64,000 bases of DNA. It comes from Candidatus Thermokryptus mobilis. Its GTDB lineage: Bacteria > Bacteroidota > Ignavibacteria > Kryptoniales > Kryptoniaceae. The notes under the pieces are model-generated. The model was given only the letters and a program-made list of their open reading frames with translations, had not been told where the DNA came from and did not search any database. A program made the translations under genes and the position numbers. The DNA lies in the NCBI RefSeq assembly GCF_900070205.1, contig NZ_FAOO01000004.1:115454-179453 (forward strand), read 5' to 3'. Of this stretch, positions 52,969-61,952 are shown one piece after another; within the stretch, counting starts at the first letter, position 1; each line of letters begins with the position of its first letter.

Positions 52969-53039
52969 CTTTTGAGGTTTCTTTATTTGTGAAAAGTGCT
53001 TGTCAAATCAAAGTTAAAAAGAAAAATCAAGATTTCCAA

Positions 53040-53456
53040 TCATATATCAAGAACGAACTCTGCCTTCCAAATCCCGTTTTCCCTTTTAACCTCAAATCTA
53101 TAAAGCGTCACAGCTTTAACATCAGTTCTAAGATGATGTCTCTCTCTATCAATTTTTTCACCCCAAAGTTTTGCCGTCAGATCAAGTTCATTTATCTTAA
53201 CATCAAACCTTGAGAAAAGAAGGGATTCAGCATCCTTTAGATAAATTATCTCGCTTAAAAAATCATAAAGCAACATTTCAATGCTGGTTGAATTAATTGA
53301 AATGTCAAGTTCAATCTTTTGCTCAACCGTCTTAGTGTCAACCATAACTTCGCTCACAGCAAGCCCTGAATCTTGAAATAAACCCTCTATCGTCTCAGCC
53401 CAAACTTCAATTGCCACATCGGCTATGGCGATTTCCTCATTTATCTTAAACGGCAT
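53040..53456 (-). CDS. Archease-like protein
   Basis: A 138-residue protein with the archease pattern: IAIADVAIEVWAETIEGLF (conserved Asp), the VMVDTKTVE loop, LLYDFLSEIIYLKDAE, DRERHHLRTDVKAVT and a final FVLDI aspartate. The usual E-H-T-A-D-V-G has become I-A-I-A-D-V-A, keeping the key Asp. Archease activates the RNA ligase RtcB and sometimes helps RtcA-like chemistry. RtcA is encoded at 30394, but RtcB is not seen here. Confidence 0.87.
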   Translation of the reverse strand: MPFKINEEIAIADVAIEVWAETIEGLFQDSGLAVSEVMVDTKTVEQKIELDISINSTSIEMLLYDFLSEIIYLKDAESLLFSRFDVKINELDLTAKLWGEKIDRERHHLRTDVKAVTLYRFEVKRENGIWKAEFVLDI

Positions 53457-53475
53457 TTGTTTTGCGGTTTTGTTT

Positions 53476-54969
53476 TTAAATTATCATCAAGAAGGCAAGC
53501 CCTGACAGAGCTCCAGTGCTTGTACAAACGAAATTAACAAAGTCATTATTCATCCATCTTTTACCGCGGACTAAACTTGTGAAATTGTCGCAGTGAAATT
53601 TTTTCTCCGTCGTCTTTGAACAAACGTTACATTTATACTGCGCTTGTAGAGTTGCTCCAATGAAGCTGTCAACAAATCCACCGAACAAACCGGAAAGGAC
53701 CACAACAAGTAGTCGCGCGAAATTAAATTTAACCCAAAGCATGGCACTTGAAAAAATTATAATTGAGCCGATAAGCCCACCAACCGAACCTTTAAGTGAA
53801 ACCGCACCGGATGTCCCGGGTTCAACCCGTTTGAAATTTGTAAGCAATCTTGGCTTTGTGGGGAAAAGCGTACCAATCTCCGTCGCCCAGGTGTCAAAGG
53901 TAGCTGCTGAAATTGAGCCAAGATAAGCAAAGTAGAAAATCTCGTTTTGAAGGAATTGATATATAACCGCGGTCAAACCAGCTATCCCGCCATTTGCCAT
54001 AACTTGATAAATATCCCTAGTGCTTGACTTTTCAAAGATAAGATCAAAGTTTTCTTTTTTCTTTTTCCCAATTTTTGAGATTAAACTTGACAGGACAAAG
54101 AAGGCGAGAATCGGCAAAGTCCATTTCCAACCGCCAACACCAAAAATTATAACCGCAAGTATAAAGGTGCCAACAGCACCGTTCAAGGATAAAAACTTTA
54201 ATTTGAAAGATATAGCCGCAATTAAAATCGCAAGGGCAAAAGCGATCAAAAATTGGTTCAACCCATCCACTACGACAAGTGAATAAAGCATAAATGATGA
54301 AGAAATCGGTATGAATAAATTATCAAATCCGTATGAACCAATCGCTTCAAAAACAGTCGTAAACAAAGCAGTTAAAATTGAAATCAAGATTATATCTTCA
54401 CCAGATAACGCAAGGGTTTTCCCCCACCATTGAATTGAATCGCTTGTGAAGTAAAGGAAAATGGCAACTATGAACGCTGTTGTCAAAAACATCGCAACTG
54501 AGCCCTGGATTGACTTTTTATCCCCCGTCAAATTGTATATCTTTGGATTTTTCACGCTCTCCCCAACTATAGCTGCTAAGGCATCGCCGAGCGCAAGAGC
54601 TAACATTGAAATTGAAATTATCGCCGGATGGTTTTTCCAAAAAACCAAGACAAGTATTAAAAAAGCAAGCGGATAATAAACCGTTCCAAAAGTTTGTCTT
54701 TCAACGGAATCCATCCCTTTGAAAAGTCGCATTTTTATGCTCAAGAAGTTAACAACGATGAAAATTAAGGCAATTGCTATCATTGGAAGTGAACTTGAAA
54801 AGATTATCGGCGCTGGAAAAACAGCTACACCAACGGATATATGCACAACTTTCCTTGTAACCTCTGGATCAAGCTTAAAAATTCCCCTGAGAATTTCAGA
54901 TATTGCGATCACCCCGAAGATTGAAATTACAAGAAGGAAAGCCCAAAGCCAGTCCAATTTCCCCTCCAT
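53476..54969 (-). CDS. Phytol/dolichol kinase-DUF92 fusion membrane protein
   Basis: A 497-residue, many-helix protein made of two enzyme-like halves. Half one (1 to about 235) is a VTE5/Sec59-type lipid-alcohol kinase: TRKVVH (38-43), GDALAAIVGE (129-138), KSIQGS (152-157), E208 and DN (216-217). Half two is DUF92 (VTE6/TMEM19-like): GGIAGLTA (328-335), FDTWATEIGT (358-367), EPGTSGAVSLKG (383-394) and GGFVDSFIGATLQAQY (430-445), with a Cys pair at 447/450. In plants VTE5 makes phytyl phosphate and VTE6 makes the diphosphate, so this fusion may do both steps on an isoprenoid alcohol. Confidence 0.88.
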   Translation of the reverse strand: MEGKLDWLWAFLLVISIFGVIAISEILRGIFKLDPEVTRKVVHISVGVAVFPAPIIFSSSLPMIAIALIFIVVNFLSIKMRLFKGMDSVERQTFGTVYYPLAFLILVLVFWKNHPAIISISMLALALGDALAAIVGESVKNPKIYNLTGDKKSIQGSVAMFLTTAFIVAIFLYFTSDSIQWWGKTLALSGEDIILISILTALFTTVFEAIGSYGFDNLFIPISSSFMLYSLVVVDGLNQFLIAFALAILIAAISFKLKFLSLNGAVGTFILAVIIFGVGGWKWTLPILAFFVLSSLISKIGKKKKENFDLIFEKSSTRDIYQVMANGGIAGLTAVIYQFLQNEIFYFAYLGSISAATFDTWATEIGTLFPTKPRLLTNFKRVEPGTSGAVSLKGSVGGLIGSIIIFSSAMLWVKFNFARLLVVVLSGLFGGFVDSFIGATLQAQYKCNVCSKTTEKKFHCDNFTSLVRGKRWMNNDFVNFVCTSTGALSGLAFLMII

Positions 54970-54970
54970 T

Positions 54971-55717
54971 TTATTTTACGGTGAAGATGAAAGTTACAAT
55001 TCCGTTTTGTTTAAATTGCTGGTCAATCGGGTTGAATTTCCAAGTCATCAATGCCTCAAAAGCTGAACGCTCAAATTCCGGGTTTGATTTTTCAATCGGG
55101 AAGACCCTTTCAATACTACCGTCTGGTAAAACCACAACCCTAAACCTCACCATTGCTGTTTCATTTACGCCTTCAGGAAATTTCGGAAGTTCGCCTTTTA
55201 ACTTGGTTCGGTTTATTTTCCCCTCCCATTCAATTCTATATGAAAGCGATTGTTTCAATCCAGTGCCAAAATCTCGTTTGATCTCTCCGATACCTGTTTT
55301 CCCTCTCTCAGAAGAGCCAAGCTCTGGTTTAATCTCTTTACCCAAACTTGCATCTTCAAAAAAACCTTTATGTCCGGTTCCAGCTATTTCCCCGGGTTTT
55401 TCAATATCACTGATTTTTTCAGCGAATTTTTCAGAAGGTATTATTTCCTCACCTGAAATTGTGAATCTCGTCGGGAGATTTATCCTTGGGAGATTTGTCG
55501 TCTTTATGGCGATTGAACTTTTAAGTCCTCTTCCAGTTTTTGATTGATCGGGCGATTCGTCTTGTTTTATCTCTTCAAAGGATTGAGCGAAGATGACCTC
55601 GTTAAATTTGACACTTTCTTTCGGTTCAATTGTAAGTTTGTAAAACAGCATAACTATGAAAATCACAAGACAAACAACAGCGGTGTAAAAAGCGGATTTT
55701 ATTTCAACGTCCTTCAT
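54971..55717 (-). CDS. TonB-family energy transducer
   Basis: A 248-residue protein with one N-terminal membrane helix (about 10-28), a Glu/Lys/Gly-rich periplasmic region and a TonB C-terminal domain (about 155-248) with VVLPDGSIERVFPIEKS and FERSAFEALMTWKFNP. With ExbB/ExbD it uses the proton gradient to energise outer membrane receptors. It is 4 bp from exbD. No TonB-dependent receptor lies in the window, and the FadL-type porin does not need it. Confidence 0.93.
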   Translation of the reverse strand: MKDVEIKSAFYTAVVCLVIFIVMLFYKLTIEPKESVKFNEVIFAQSFEEIKQDESPDQSKTGRGLKSSIAIKTTNLPRINLPTRFTISGEEIIPSEKFAEKISDIEKPGEIAGTGHKGFFEDASLGKEIKPELGSSERGKTGIGEIKRDFGTGLKQSLSYRIEWEGKINRTKLKGELPKFPEGVNETAMVRFRVVVLPDGSIERVFPIEKSNPEFERSAFEALMTWKFNPIDQQFKQNGIVTFIFTVK

Positions 55718-55721
55718 CCTT

Positions 55722-56120
55722 TTATCTCAATTGTGTTGCGACTACAAATCTTGTCAAACCAGTTGCTCTTGCTATATCCATGACATCAATCACTTCCTGT
55801 ATCGCTACGTTTTTATCTGCGCGTAAAACGACAAGTTTATCGGTTTGTTTTTTTGAAACCTCGGTTAATTTCGCCGATAAATCTTCTTTCTTTACTTTTT
55901 CGTTGAAAACATAAATTTCTCCGTTTGATGTCAAAGTGATTATTATGTTTCTATCGCTTATTTGTTCCCTCGTTTCGGCTTTTGGGAGTTGAATTCTTAT
56001 GCCAGATTGAGTTATGAAGGACGATGTGAGAAGAAAGAAAATCAGCAGTAGAAGAACTATGTCGGTCAGGGAAGCAAATGTAAAAATCGTTAATGGTTTA
56101 TTCCTTGTTTCAAATTTCAT
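55722..56120 (-). CDS. ExbD/TolR-family protein
   Basis: A 132-residue protein with one membrane helix (about 10-32) holding the conserved Asp in SLTDIVLLLLIFFLLTSSF (first residues), then a periplasmic domain with LRADKNVAIQEVIDVMDIA. It forms the proton channel with ExbB. It is 1 bp from exbB. Confidence 0.95.
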   Translation of the reverse strand: MKFETRNKPLTIFTFASLTDIVLLLLIFFLLTSSFITQSGIRIQLPKAETREQISDRNIIITLTSNGEIYVFNEKVKKEDLSAKLTEVSKKQTDKLVVLRADKNVAIQEVIDVMDIARATGLTRFVVATQLR

Positions 56121-56121
56121 T

Positions 56122-56760
56122 TCAAGAGCCGAGCTTGTTTTTTATTTCGTCTGAGCCAAGTATATCAATGAATTCAAATGTCGCGTTTTCAATTTCATAA
56201 ACAAGGCGGTTTATCTTCGTGACGAAATAATTGTAAAGTCCATACGCTGGAATCCCAACGATTAGACCGTAAGCAGTTGTCAAAAGTGCTTCCCATATTC
56301 CTCCGGCTAAATCCGAAGGGGAAACAATTCCGCCAAGCGATTGGATTGTCATAAAAGCATTTATCATCCCAGTTACAGTTCCAAGAAAGCCAAGAAGTGG
56401 AGCGATACCGGCAATTGTTGCAAGTATGCTTAATCTTTTCTCAAGCATAAAAACTTCGCTTCTTCCAGCCATTTCAATTGCTTCACGAACCCTTTCATCT
56501 CCTAGACCAATCTTTAAAAGTCCTTGTTTGAATATCCTTGATATAGGCGTGTTATATGAATTGCAGTAATCTATTATTTCAGGAACATTTCCTGACCTTA
56601 TCAAACCTTTAATGCTTGCGATGAAGTCCCTGACATTTGCCCTCGCTCTTTTTAGCACAAGAATTTTTTCAATGGTGACATAAATCATCACTACAAACAA
56701 GATTGAAATCAAATGCATAATTAAACCGCCTTTTAAATAAATGTCAAGCAATCTCATCAT
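56122..56760 (-). CDS. ExbB/TolQ/MotA-family proton channel protein
   Basis: A 212-residue protein with three membrane helices (about 15-30, 110-135 and 155-180). The family loop LSILATIAGIAPLLGFLGTVTGM (first part) and an IWEALLTTAYGL segment are typical. The start codon overlaps the stop of the Rsm22 gene (TAATG); a second ATG follows directly. It forms one block with exbD and tonB. Confidence 0.95.
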   Translation of the reverse strand: MMRLLDIYLKGGLIMHLISILFVVMIYVTIEKILVLKRARANVRDFIASIKGLIRSGNVPEIIDYCNSYNTPISRIFKQGLLKIGLGDERVREAIEMAGRSEVFMLEKRLSILATIAGIAPLLGFLGTVTGMINAFMTIQSLGGIVSPSDLAGGIWEALLTTAYGLIVGIPAYGLYNYFVTKINRLVYEIENATFEFIDILGSDEIKNKLGS

Positions 56761-57878
56761 TACCCTTTGATTTTATTCAAAATTTTTCCTTCGTTGTTTA
56801 AAACCTTTTTTATCTGTGTTTCTGGCGTGATTTTAATTTTGTCTTTTTCTGTTTCAAAATTTGTCATCGTTATTATCTCATAGCGAGAAATTTCATCAAA
56901 AACTTCATTCTGAGGAGAATTTGTTCTGTCAAGCTTAACACAATGCAATCTTCCAAGTTCATTGCAAAGATAACAATGTTTCTTCCCTTTTTCAACTATC
57001 AGCTGACTTACGATCCTGAAGTAGTCCGTGAAGTTTCTTTCACCAGCGATGTAATCTATCAGATTTATGTCTTGTTTTGTTGCAACTATGTACGAGAATT
57101 TCAATGTCCTTCTGTAATTTCCCGAGACGAGATCAATTTGTCTTATGAATTCGGGTCTCTTCCAGTCCACTTCAGTATGGCACCAATCCTTTTGTGTTTC
57201 AAGTGCAGGGCAGTTTGAATTTCTAAGGCATGGGGAATAAATGTGAAATCCAAGTTTCAGCATCTTATCCCTGAAATCAAGCAGGTCTCGCGATGTTATC
57301 ATGAGTGCTGGCTCAATTAAAATTACAAAACCATCATCTTTTACACCGGCATTGATAAGGCGAAGGAGTTTATTTCTTTTTTCATATGCAACCTCATTAA
57401 GCGTATTTGCAACCGTTATCAAATCAAATCTTTTGTGGAACATTTCAAAAGCATGTTCAATGTCAAAGATGGCTGGTTCAACTGTTATCTTTATTGAGCT
57501 GGGATAGTGGTTTTTAAGCTCGGAGAGGAAAATCTCAAGGTTCTCTTGAAATTTGTCTATGTTTTGTTTGACTTTATCAAGGGCGACGAATTTAACCTCG
57601 GTATTTTTAAAGTATTTTATATTCTCATGCATCCAAATTATCGCACCCATCACAACTGTCCCAAGACCTGTTCCGATGTCAAGTATTTCAAGATTTTTCC
57701 TTCCTTTGAAAAATCCCGAGTGGGCGATTTCGTTTAATGGGATATGAACTTTTAAGAGATTTGTCGTTGTAAAGTAAATTAGATACCCTTTTTGAACTTC
57801 GGCGTTGCTGAGGTAGTCGTAGAAGACGAATTCCTTCCGCAAGTTTTTCCTTGTGAAATATTCCGACATCGCAGACAC
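56760..57878 (-). CDS. Rsm22/METTL17-family methyltransferase-like protein with cysteine motif
   Basis: A 372-residue protein. The methyltransferase core has ILDIGTGLGTVVMGA (65-79) and the VANTLNEV segment typical of Rsm22. The C-terminal part holds Cys pairs expected for an iron-sulfur cluster: C217, C223 and C233 (in NCPAL and DWCH contexts), and a second set C302, C305, C313. Rsm22 proteins act in small-subunit ribosome assembly. The start is GTG 57878; ATG 57869 is an alternative. Its stop overlaps exbB. Confidence 0.85.
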   Translation of the reverse strand: MSAMSEYFTRKNLRKEFVFYDYLSNAEVQKGYLIYFTTTNLLKVHIPLNEIAHSGFFKGRKNLEILDIGTGLGTVVMGAIIWMHENIKYFKNTEVKFVALDKVKQNIDKFQENLEIFLSELKNHYPSSIKITVEPAIFDIEHAFEMFHKRFDLITVANTLNEVAYEKRNKLLRLINAGVKDDGFVILIEPALMITSRDLLDFRDKMLKLGFHIYSPCLRNSNCPALETQKDWCHTEVDWKRPEFIRQIDLVSGNYRRTLKFSYIVATKQDINLIDYIAGERNFTDYFRIVSQLIVEKGKKHCYLCNELGRLHCVKLDRTNSPQNEVFDEISRYEIITMTNFETEKDKIKITPETQIKKVLNNEGKILNKIKG

Positions 57879-57985
57879 TATCTCGCCACATTTTTGAGCT
57901 GGCGGGGTGAGTTTAGGTTGATGTTTGATACTCTTGAGAGAAAGCTCTCATAGAATTTCGGTATCTCAAGCACGGCTTTAACTTG

Positions 57986-58516
<531 letters not shown>

Positions 58517-58546
58517 TTTCCCTCCACAATTTTGTTAAAAACTTTG

Positions 58547-58636
58547 CGGAGAGGGAGGGATTCGAACCCTCGGTACCGCTTTTGGCGGTACAACCGCTTA
58601 GCAGGCGGCTCCCTTCGGCCACTCGGGCACCTCTCC
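58547..58636 (-). tRNA. tRNA-Ser (anticodon GCT)
   Basis: A 90-nt class II tRNA: acceptor GGAGAGG/CCTCTCC, D arm with GCCCGAGTGGCC, anticodon loop CTGCTAA (GCT), a long variable arm with TACCGCC/GGCGGTA-like pairing and T arm GAGGG TTCGAAT CCCTC. Discriminator G; CCA is not encoded. It reads AGC/AGU codons. Confidence 0.96.
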
Positions 58637-58690
58637 AATGCTTTTTAAATATACTAAAATTTTTTGAAATCAAAAAGAAAAGGGCTTGGG

Positions 58691-58719
58691 TTGTTTATTA
58701 GCATTTTTTTTGTTAAATT
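58691..58719 (+). promoter_or_regulatory. Possible promoter of glgA
   Basis: TTGTTT (58691-58696), 17 bases and TAAATT (58714-58719), about 50 bases before the ATG. The boxes are imperfect but spacing is right. Confidence 0.45.
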
Positions 58720-58770
58720 TTAATAAAATTTTTGAGGTCTTTGAAGAAAAAATTCATTTAAGGAGTCCTA

Positions 58771-60279
58771 ATGGCTCAATCTTTTAATATCCTCTTCCTC
58801 TCCAGTGAAGTTGTTCCATTCGCGAAGACGGGAGGTCTTGCTGATGTCTCTTTTGCTTTGCCCCAAGCGATAAAGGAACTTGGACACGAGATAAGAGTTA
58901 TGATGCCGAAATATGGATTCATAAGCGAGCGGAAATTTGGCATCCACGAGATTATACGCCTGAAGGAGATGGATATTCCAGTTGGGGATAAACTTCAAAA
59001 GGGAAGCGCTAAAGCATCGTTCATTGTGGGTCAAAAAACGAAGGTTCAAGTTTATTTCCTTGAAAGCGAGGTTTATTACAATAGAAATGGTCTTTATGTT
59101 GACCCAAAGACAAAGAAAGATTATCCCGATAACGATGAAAGATTTATATTCTTTTGTAAAGGAGTCATTGAGACATTGAGGAAGCTTGGATGGCGTCCCG
59201 ATGTAATTCATTGCAATGACTGGCAAACCGCCCTTGTTCCTGTATATTTAAAAACAACCTATAAAGATGACCCACTTTTGAAGGGGATTAAAACCATTTT
59301 AACGATACACAACATCGGTTATCAGGGTGTTTTCCCTAAGGAATCATTTTTAAAGTCGGGTCTTCCAGATGAAATTTTCCCGCAGATACAACACAACGGT
59401 AGTTTTAATTTCTTAAAAGCTGGAATTTTGTATGCCGATTTTATAACGACAGTGAGCCCAACTTACGCCAAGGAGATAATCGCGGATGATGAACTCGGAG
59501 CTGGTCTTTCGGATGTGTTAAGGAAAAGGAAAAGAGATATTTTTGGAATTTTAAATGGTGTTGATTACTCGGTTTGGAGTCCTGAAACCGATAAATTCAT
59601 CCCAGTTCCATACGGAGTTCAAACGATAGAAAGCAAGTATGAGAATAAAAAAGCGCTTCTAAAGCATTTCGGGCTTGAATATAATGAGAATATCCCCGTC
59701 GTTGCTCAGATTTCTCGCTTAGCTGAGCAAAAGGGATTTGATCTGATAGAAGAGATAATTGATAAAATGATGGAACTTGATTTGCAATATATTGTTCTTG
59801 GCACAGGTGAACCAAGGTATGAAGAGATGCTTGAGCGGATCAAGAAGAAATATCCTAAAAAGGTTGGGATACATATTGGGTTCAGCGAAGAGCTTGCACA
59901 TTTAATTGAAGCTGGTGCTGATATTTTTCTTATGCCATCAAGGTATGAACCATGCGGTTTGAATCAGATGTATAGTTTAAGATACGGGACTGTTCCAGTG
60001 GTGAGGAAAACGGGCGGGCTTGCGGATACGGTTGAGGAATTTAACCCGAAAACGGGAAGGGGAACGGGATTCCTTTTTGAAAAATATAACGGTCAGGAGC
60101 TCCTCAAAGCGCTAAAGAAAGCGCTAAATTTTTACAAGAATAAAAAGGTCTGGCTTAAATTGATGAAAAACGGCATGGCGAAAGATTTCTCCTGGAGCGT
60201 TTCGGCGAGAAAATATGTTGAACTTTACGAGAAACTCGTCTCAGTTCAAAAAAAAGCTCGGACCGTCAAAGTCAAATGA
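58771..60279 (+). CDS. glgA: Glycogen/starch synthase (ADP-glucose type, GT5)
   Basis: A 502-residue GT5 enzyme. KTGGLADV (19-26) binds the nucleotide sugar, NDWQTAL follows in the first domain, and the second Rossmann domain has LMPSRYEPCGLNQMYSLRYG. It elongates alpha-1,4-glucan from ADP-glucose. AAGGAG precedes the ATG. It overlaps gmhB by 4 bp. Glycogen turnover might link to the GH15-like enzyme at 16785, but that one is exported. Confidence 0.96.
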   Translation: MAQSFNILFLSSEVVPFAKTGGLADVSFALPQAIKELGHEIRVMMPKYGFISERKFGIHEIIRLKEMDIPVGDKLQKGSAKASFIVGQKTKVQVYFLESEVYYNRNGLYVDPKTKKDYPDNDERFIFFCKGVIETLRKLGWRPDVIHCNDWQTALVPVYLKTTYKDDPLLKGIKTILTIHNIGYQGVFPKESFLKSGLPDEIFPQIQHNGSFNFLKAGILYADFITTVSPTYAKEIIADDELGAGLSDVLRKRKRDIFGILNGVDYSVWSPETDKFIPVPYGVQTIESKYENKKALLKHFGLEYNENIPVVAQISRLAEQKGFDLIEEIIDKMMELDLQYIVLGTGEPRYEEMLERIKKKYPKKVGIHIGFSEELAHLIEAGADIFLMPSRYEPCGLNQMYSLRYGTVPVVRKTGGLADTVEEFNPKTGRGTGFLFEKYNGQELLKALKKALNFYKNKKVWLKLMKNGMAKDFSWSVSARKYVELYEKLVSVQKKARTVKVK

Positions 60280-60878
60280 AAAAGCAACCCCTGGCTATAT
60301 TTCTTGATAGAGATGGAACGATAAATGAAGATGTTAATTTTTTGTCTTCCCCGGAACAGCTCATTTTGATAGATGGCTCAGCTGAAGCGATAAAGGAAGC
60401 AAATGAAATTGGGTTGAAGGTCATCGTCTTCACAAATCAAAGTGGTATAGCAAGGGGATATTTTACTGAGGAGGACTTAAAAAAGATTCACAAACGGCTT
60501 GACGAGTTGCTTTCTGAAAAGGGGGCGAAAATTGACGCTTATTATTATTGTCCGCATCATCCAACCGAAGGGAACGGAGATTACAAAGTTGAATGCGAAT
60601 GCAGAAAACCAAAAGATGGAATGTTAAAAAGAGCATCAAGAGAACAAAACATTGATCTAAGAAATTCATTTGTAATTGGAGATAGATGCATTGACATAGA
60701 AGCGGGGAAAACAGCCGGGGCAACAACTATACTCGTGTTGACTGGTTACGGAATTGAAGAACTTGAAAAGTGCAGAGATAAAAATTTAGAGCCGGATTTT
60801 GTTGCTAAGGATTTGAGGGAAGCAATTGAAATCGTAAAAAAATGTCTAACGGAGAGAAAGGAAAAATGCGAAGCTTGA
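60276..60878 (+). CDS. gmhB: HAD phosphatase, D-glycero-heptose-1,7-bisphosphate 7-phosphatase-like
   Basis: A 200-residue HAD hydrolase: DRDGT with D11 nucleophile and D13 acid/base, FTNQSG (motif II) and GDRCIDIEAG (motif IV). Zinc ligands of the GmhB/HisB-N family are present: C92, H94, C107 and C109. GmhB provides heptose for LPS; a HisB-like histidinol phosphatase is possible but no his genes are near. Confidence 0.9.
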   Translation: MKKQPLAIFLDRDGTINEDVNFLSSPEQLILIDGSAEAIKEANEIGLKVIVFTNQSGIARGYFTEEDLKKIHKRLDELLSEKGAKIDAYYYCPHHPTEGNGDYKVECECRKPKDGMLKRASREQNIDLRNSFVIGDRCIDIEAGKTAGATTILVLTGYGIEELEKCRDKNLEPDFVAKDLREAIEIVKKCLTERKEKCEA

Positions 60879-61945
60879 TTTTATTCTTTTTAACTCTTTT
60901 CATCATCGGTTGCGGTAAAGAACCAAACGATGTCGGTTTCGGTCTTTTACCTGAAAAAGAACTTTTCAATGTCAATTTTTATGAGGACTCAATTGAGGTT
61001 CAATTTGAAAACATAACAAGTTTTATATCTAACTCAGCTTCAAATTATCTTTTGATCGGAAACTATGATAATATCTCGTGTGGGATTTTAATTCGCTTTG
61101 ACATCCCGGATACATTAAGATTTGCTCAAATAAAGTCATCACGGATAAGATTATTTAAGTCAGATTTTGTGATAGGTGATACTACTGTCCCAGCTAAGTT
61201 CACCGCCCACAAAGTTTTATCAAATTACTATGATACGCTTTACGATGCGAAAGTTGTTGGAGAATTTGAAGGGATTCCTGACTCGGTGAATTATTTCCCG
61301 ATAGATACATCTGTTGTGAGAGAGTGGTTTATGGGACGAAATTATGGGCTTTATTTAAAGCCACAAAATAATGGAGTGATATGGGGTTTTAAATCGCTTG
61401 ATGAGATGCTTTTCACACCTGCTTTAGAAGTTGGGATAGGCAAAGCCGATGGTGGCGTTGACACGGTTAGATTTTTTTACGGTAGCGATGGCTATATCGC
61501 AAGGTCAAGTGAAATAGCGGATACGAACAATATCGTTATACAAGCGGGGGTTGGTTTTAGAAGCGTTTTAAAATTTGACATTTCAAAGTTGCCTAAAAAT
61601 ATAATCGTTAATCGTGCGGAAATTTCAATTTATTTGAAGGAGAAAAAAAGATACATAAATGGGACTGACTCCCTGATAGCAAGCTTTATAACTGACCCTG
61701 AGCTTGTGAAAAAGTCGCTAGGTGGGATTGAAGGTAATTACCTTGGTATGAGAAATCCACTTGATACACTTGAATATACAATCCCGGTGACTACACCAGT
61801 TCAGCGTTGGCTAAGTGGCGAGCCAAACAATGGGATTTTAATAAGGTTTTACAATGAACAGGACAACTTTGACCGTTATGTTTTTTATTTCAAAGATAGA
61901 AAGCCGAAGTTAAAAGTTTATTACACAACAAAACCGGGAGTCTAA
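60866..61945 (+). CDS. DUF4270-like outer membrane lipoprotein
   Basis: A 359-residue lipoprotein: signal peptide and lipobox FIIGC (C16). The mature start GKEPNDVGFGLLPEKE and repeated beta segments (LLIGNYDN, SRIRLF) fit DUF4270, surface-exposed beta-rich lipoproteins of the Bacteroidota often encoded next to glgA. GAAAGGAAAA precedes ATG 60866, which is inside the end of gmhB; the longer frame from 60842 is rejected. The function is unknown. Confidence 0.8.
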   Translation: MRSLILFFLTLFIIGCGKEPNDVGFGLLPEKELFNVNFYEDSIEVQFENITSFISNSASNYLLIGNYDNISCGILIRFDIPDTLRFAQIKSSRIRLFKSDFVIGDTTVPAKFTAHKVLSNYYDTLYDAKVVGEFEGIPDSVNYFPIDTSVVREWFMGRNYGLYLKPQNNGVIWGFKSLDEMLFTPALEVGIGKADGGVDTVRFFYGSDGYIARSSEIADTNNIVIQAGVGFRSVLKFDISKLPKNIIVNRAEISIYLKEKKRYINGTDSLIASFITDPELVKKSLGGIEGNYLGMRNPLDTLEYTIPVTTPVQRWLSGEPNNGILIRFYNEQDNFDRYVFYFKDRKPKLKVYYTTKPGV

Positions 61946-61952
61946 ACTGGGT

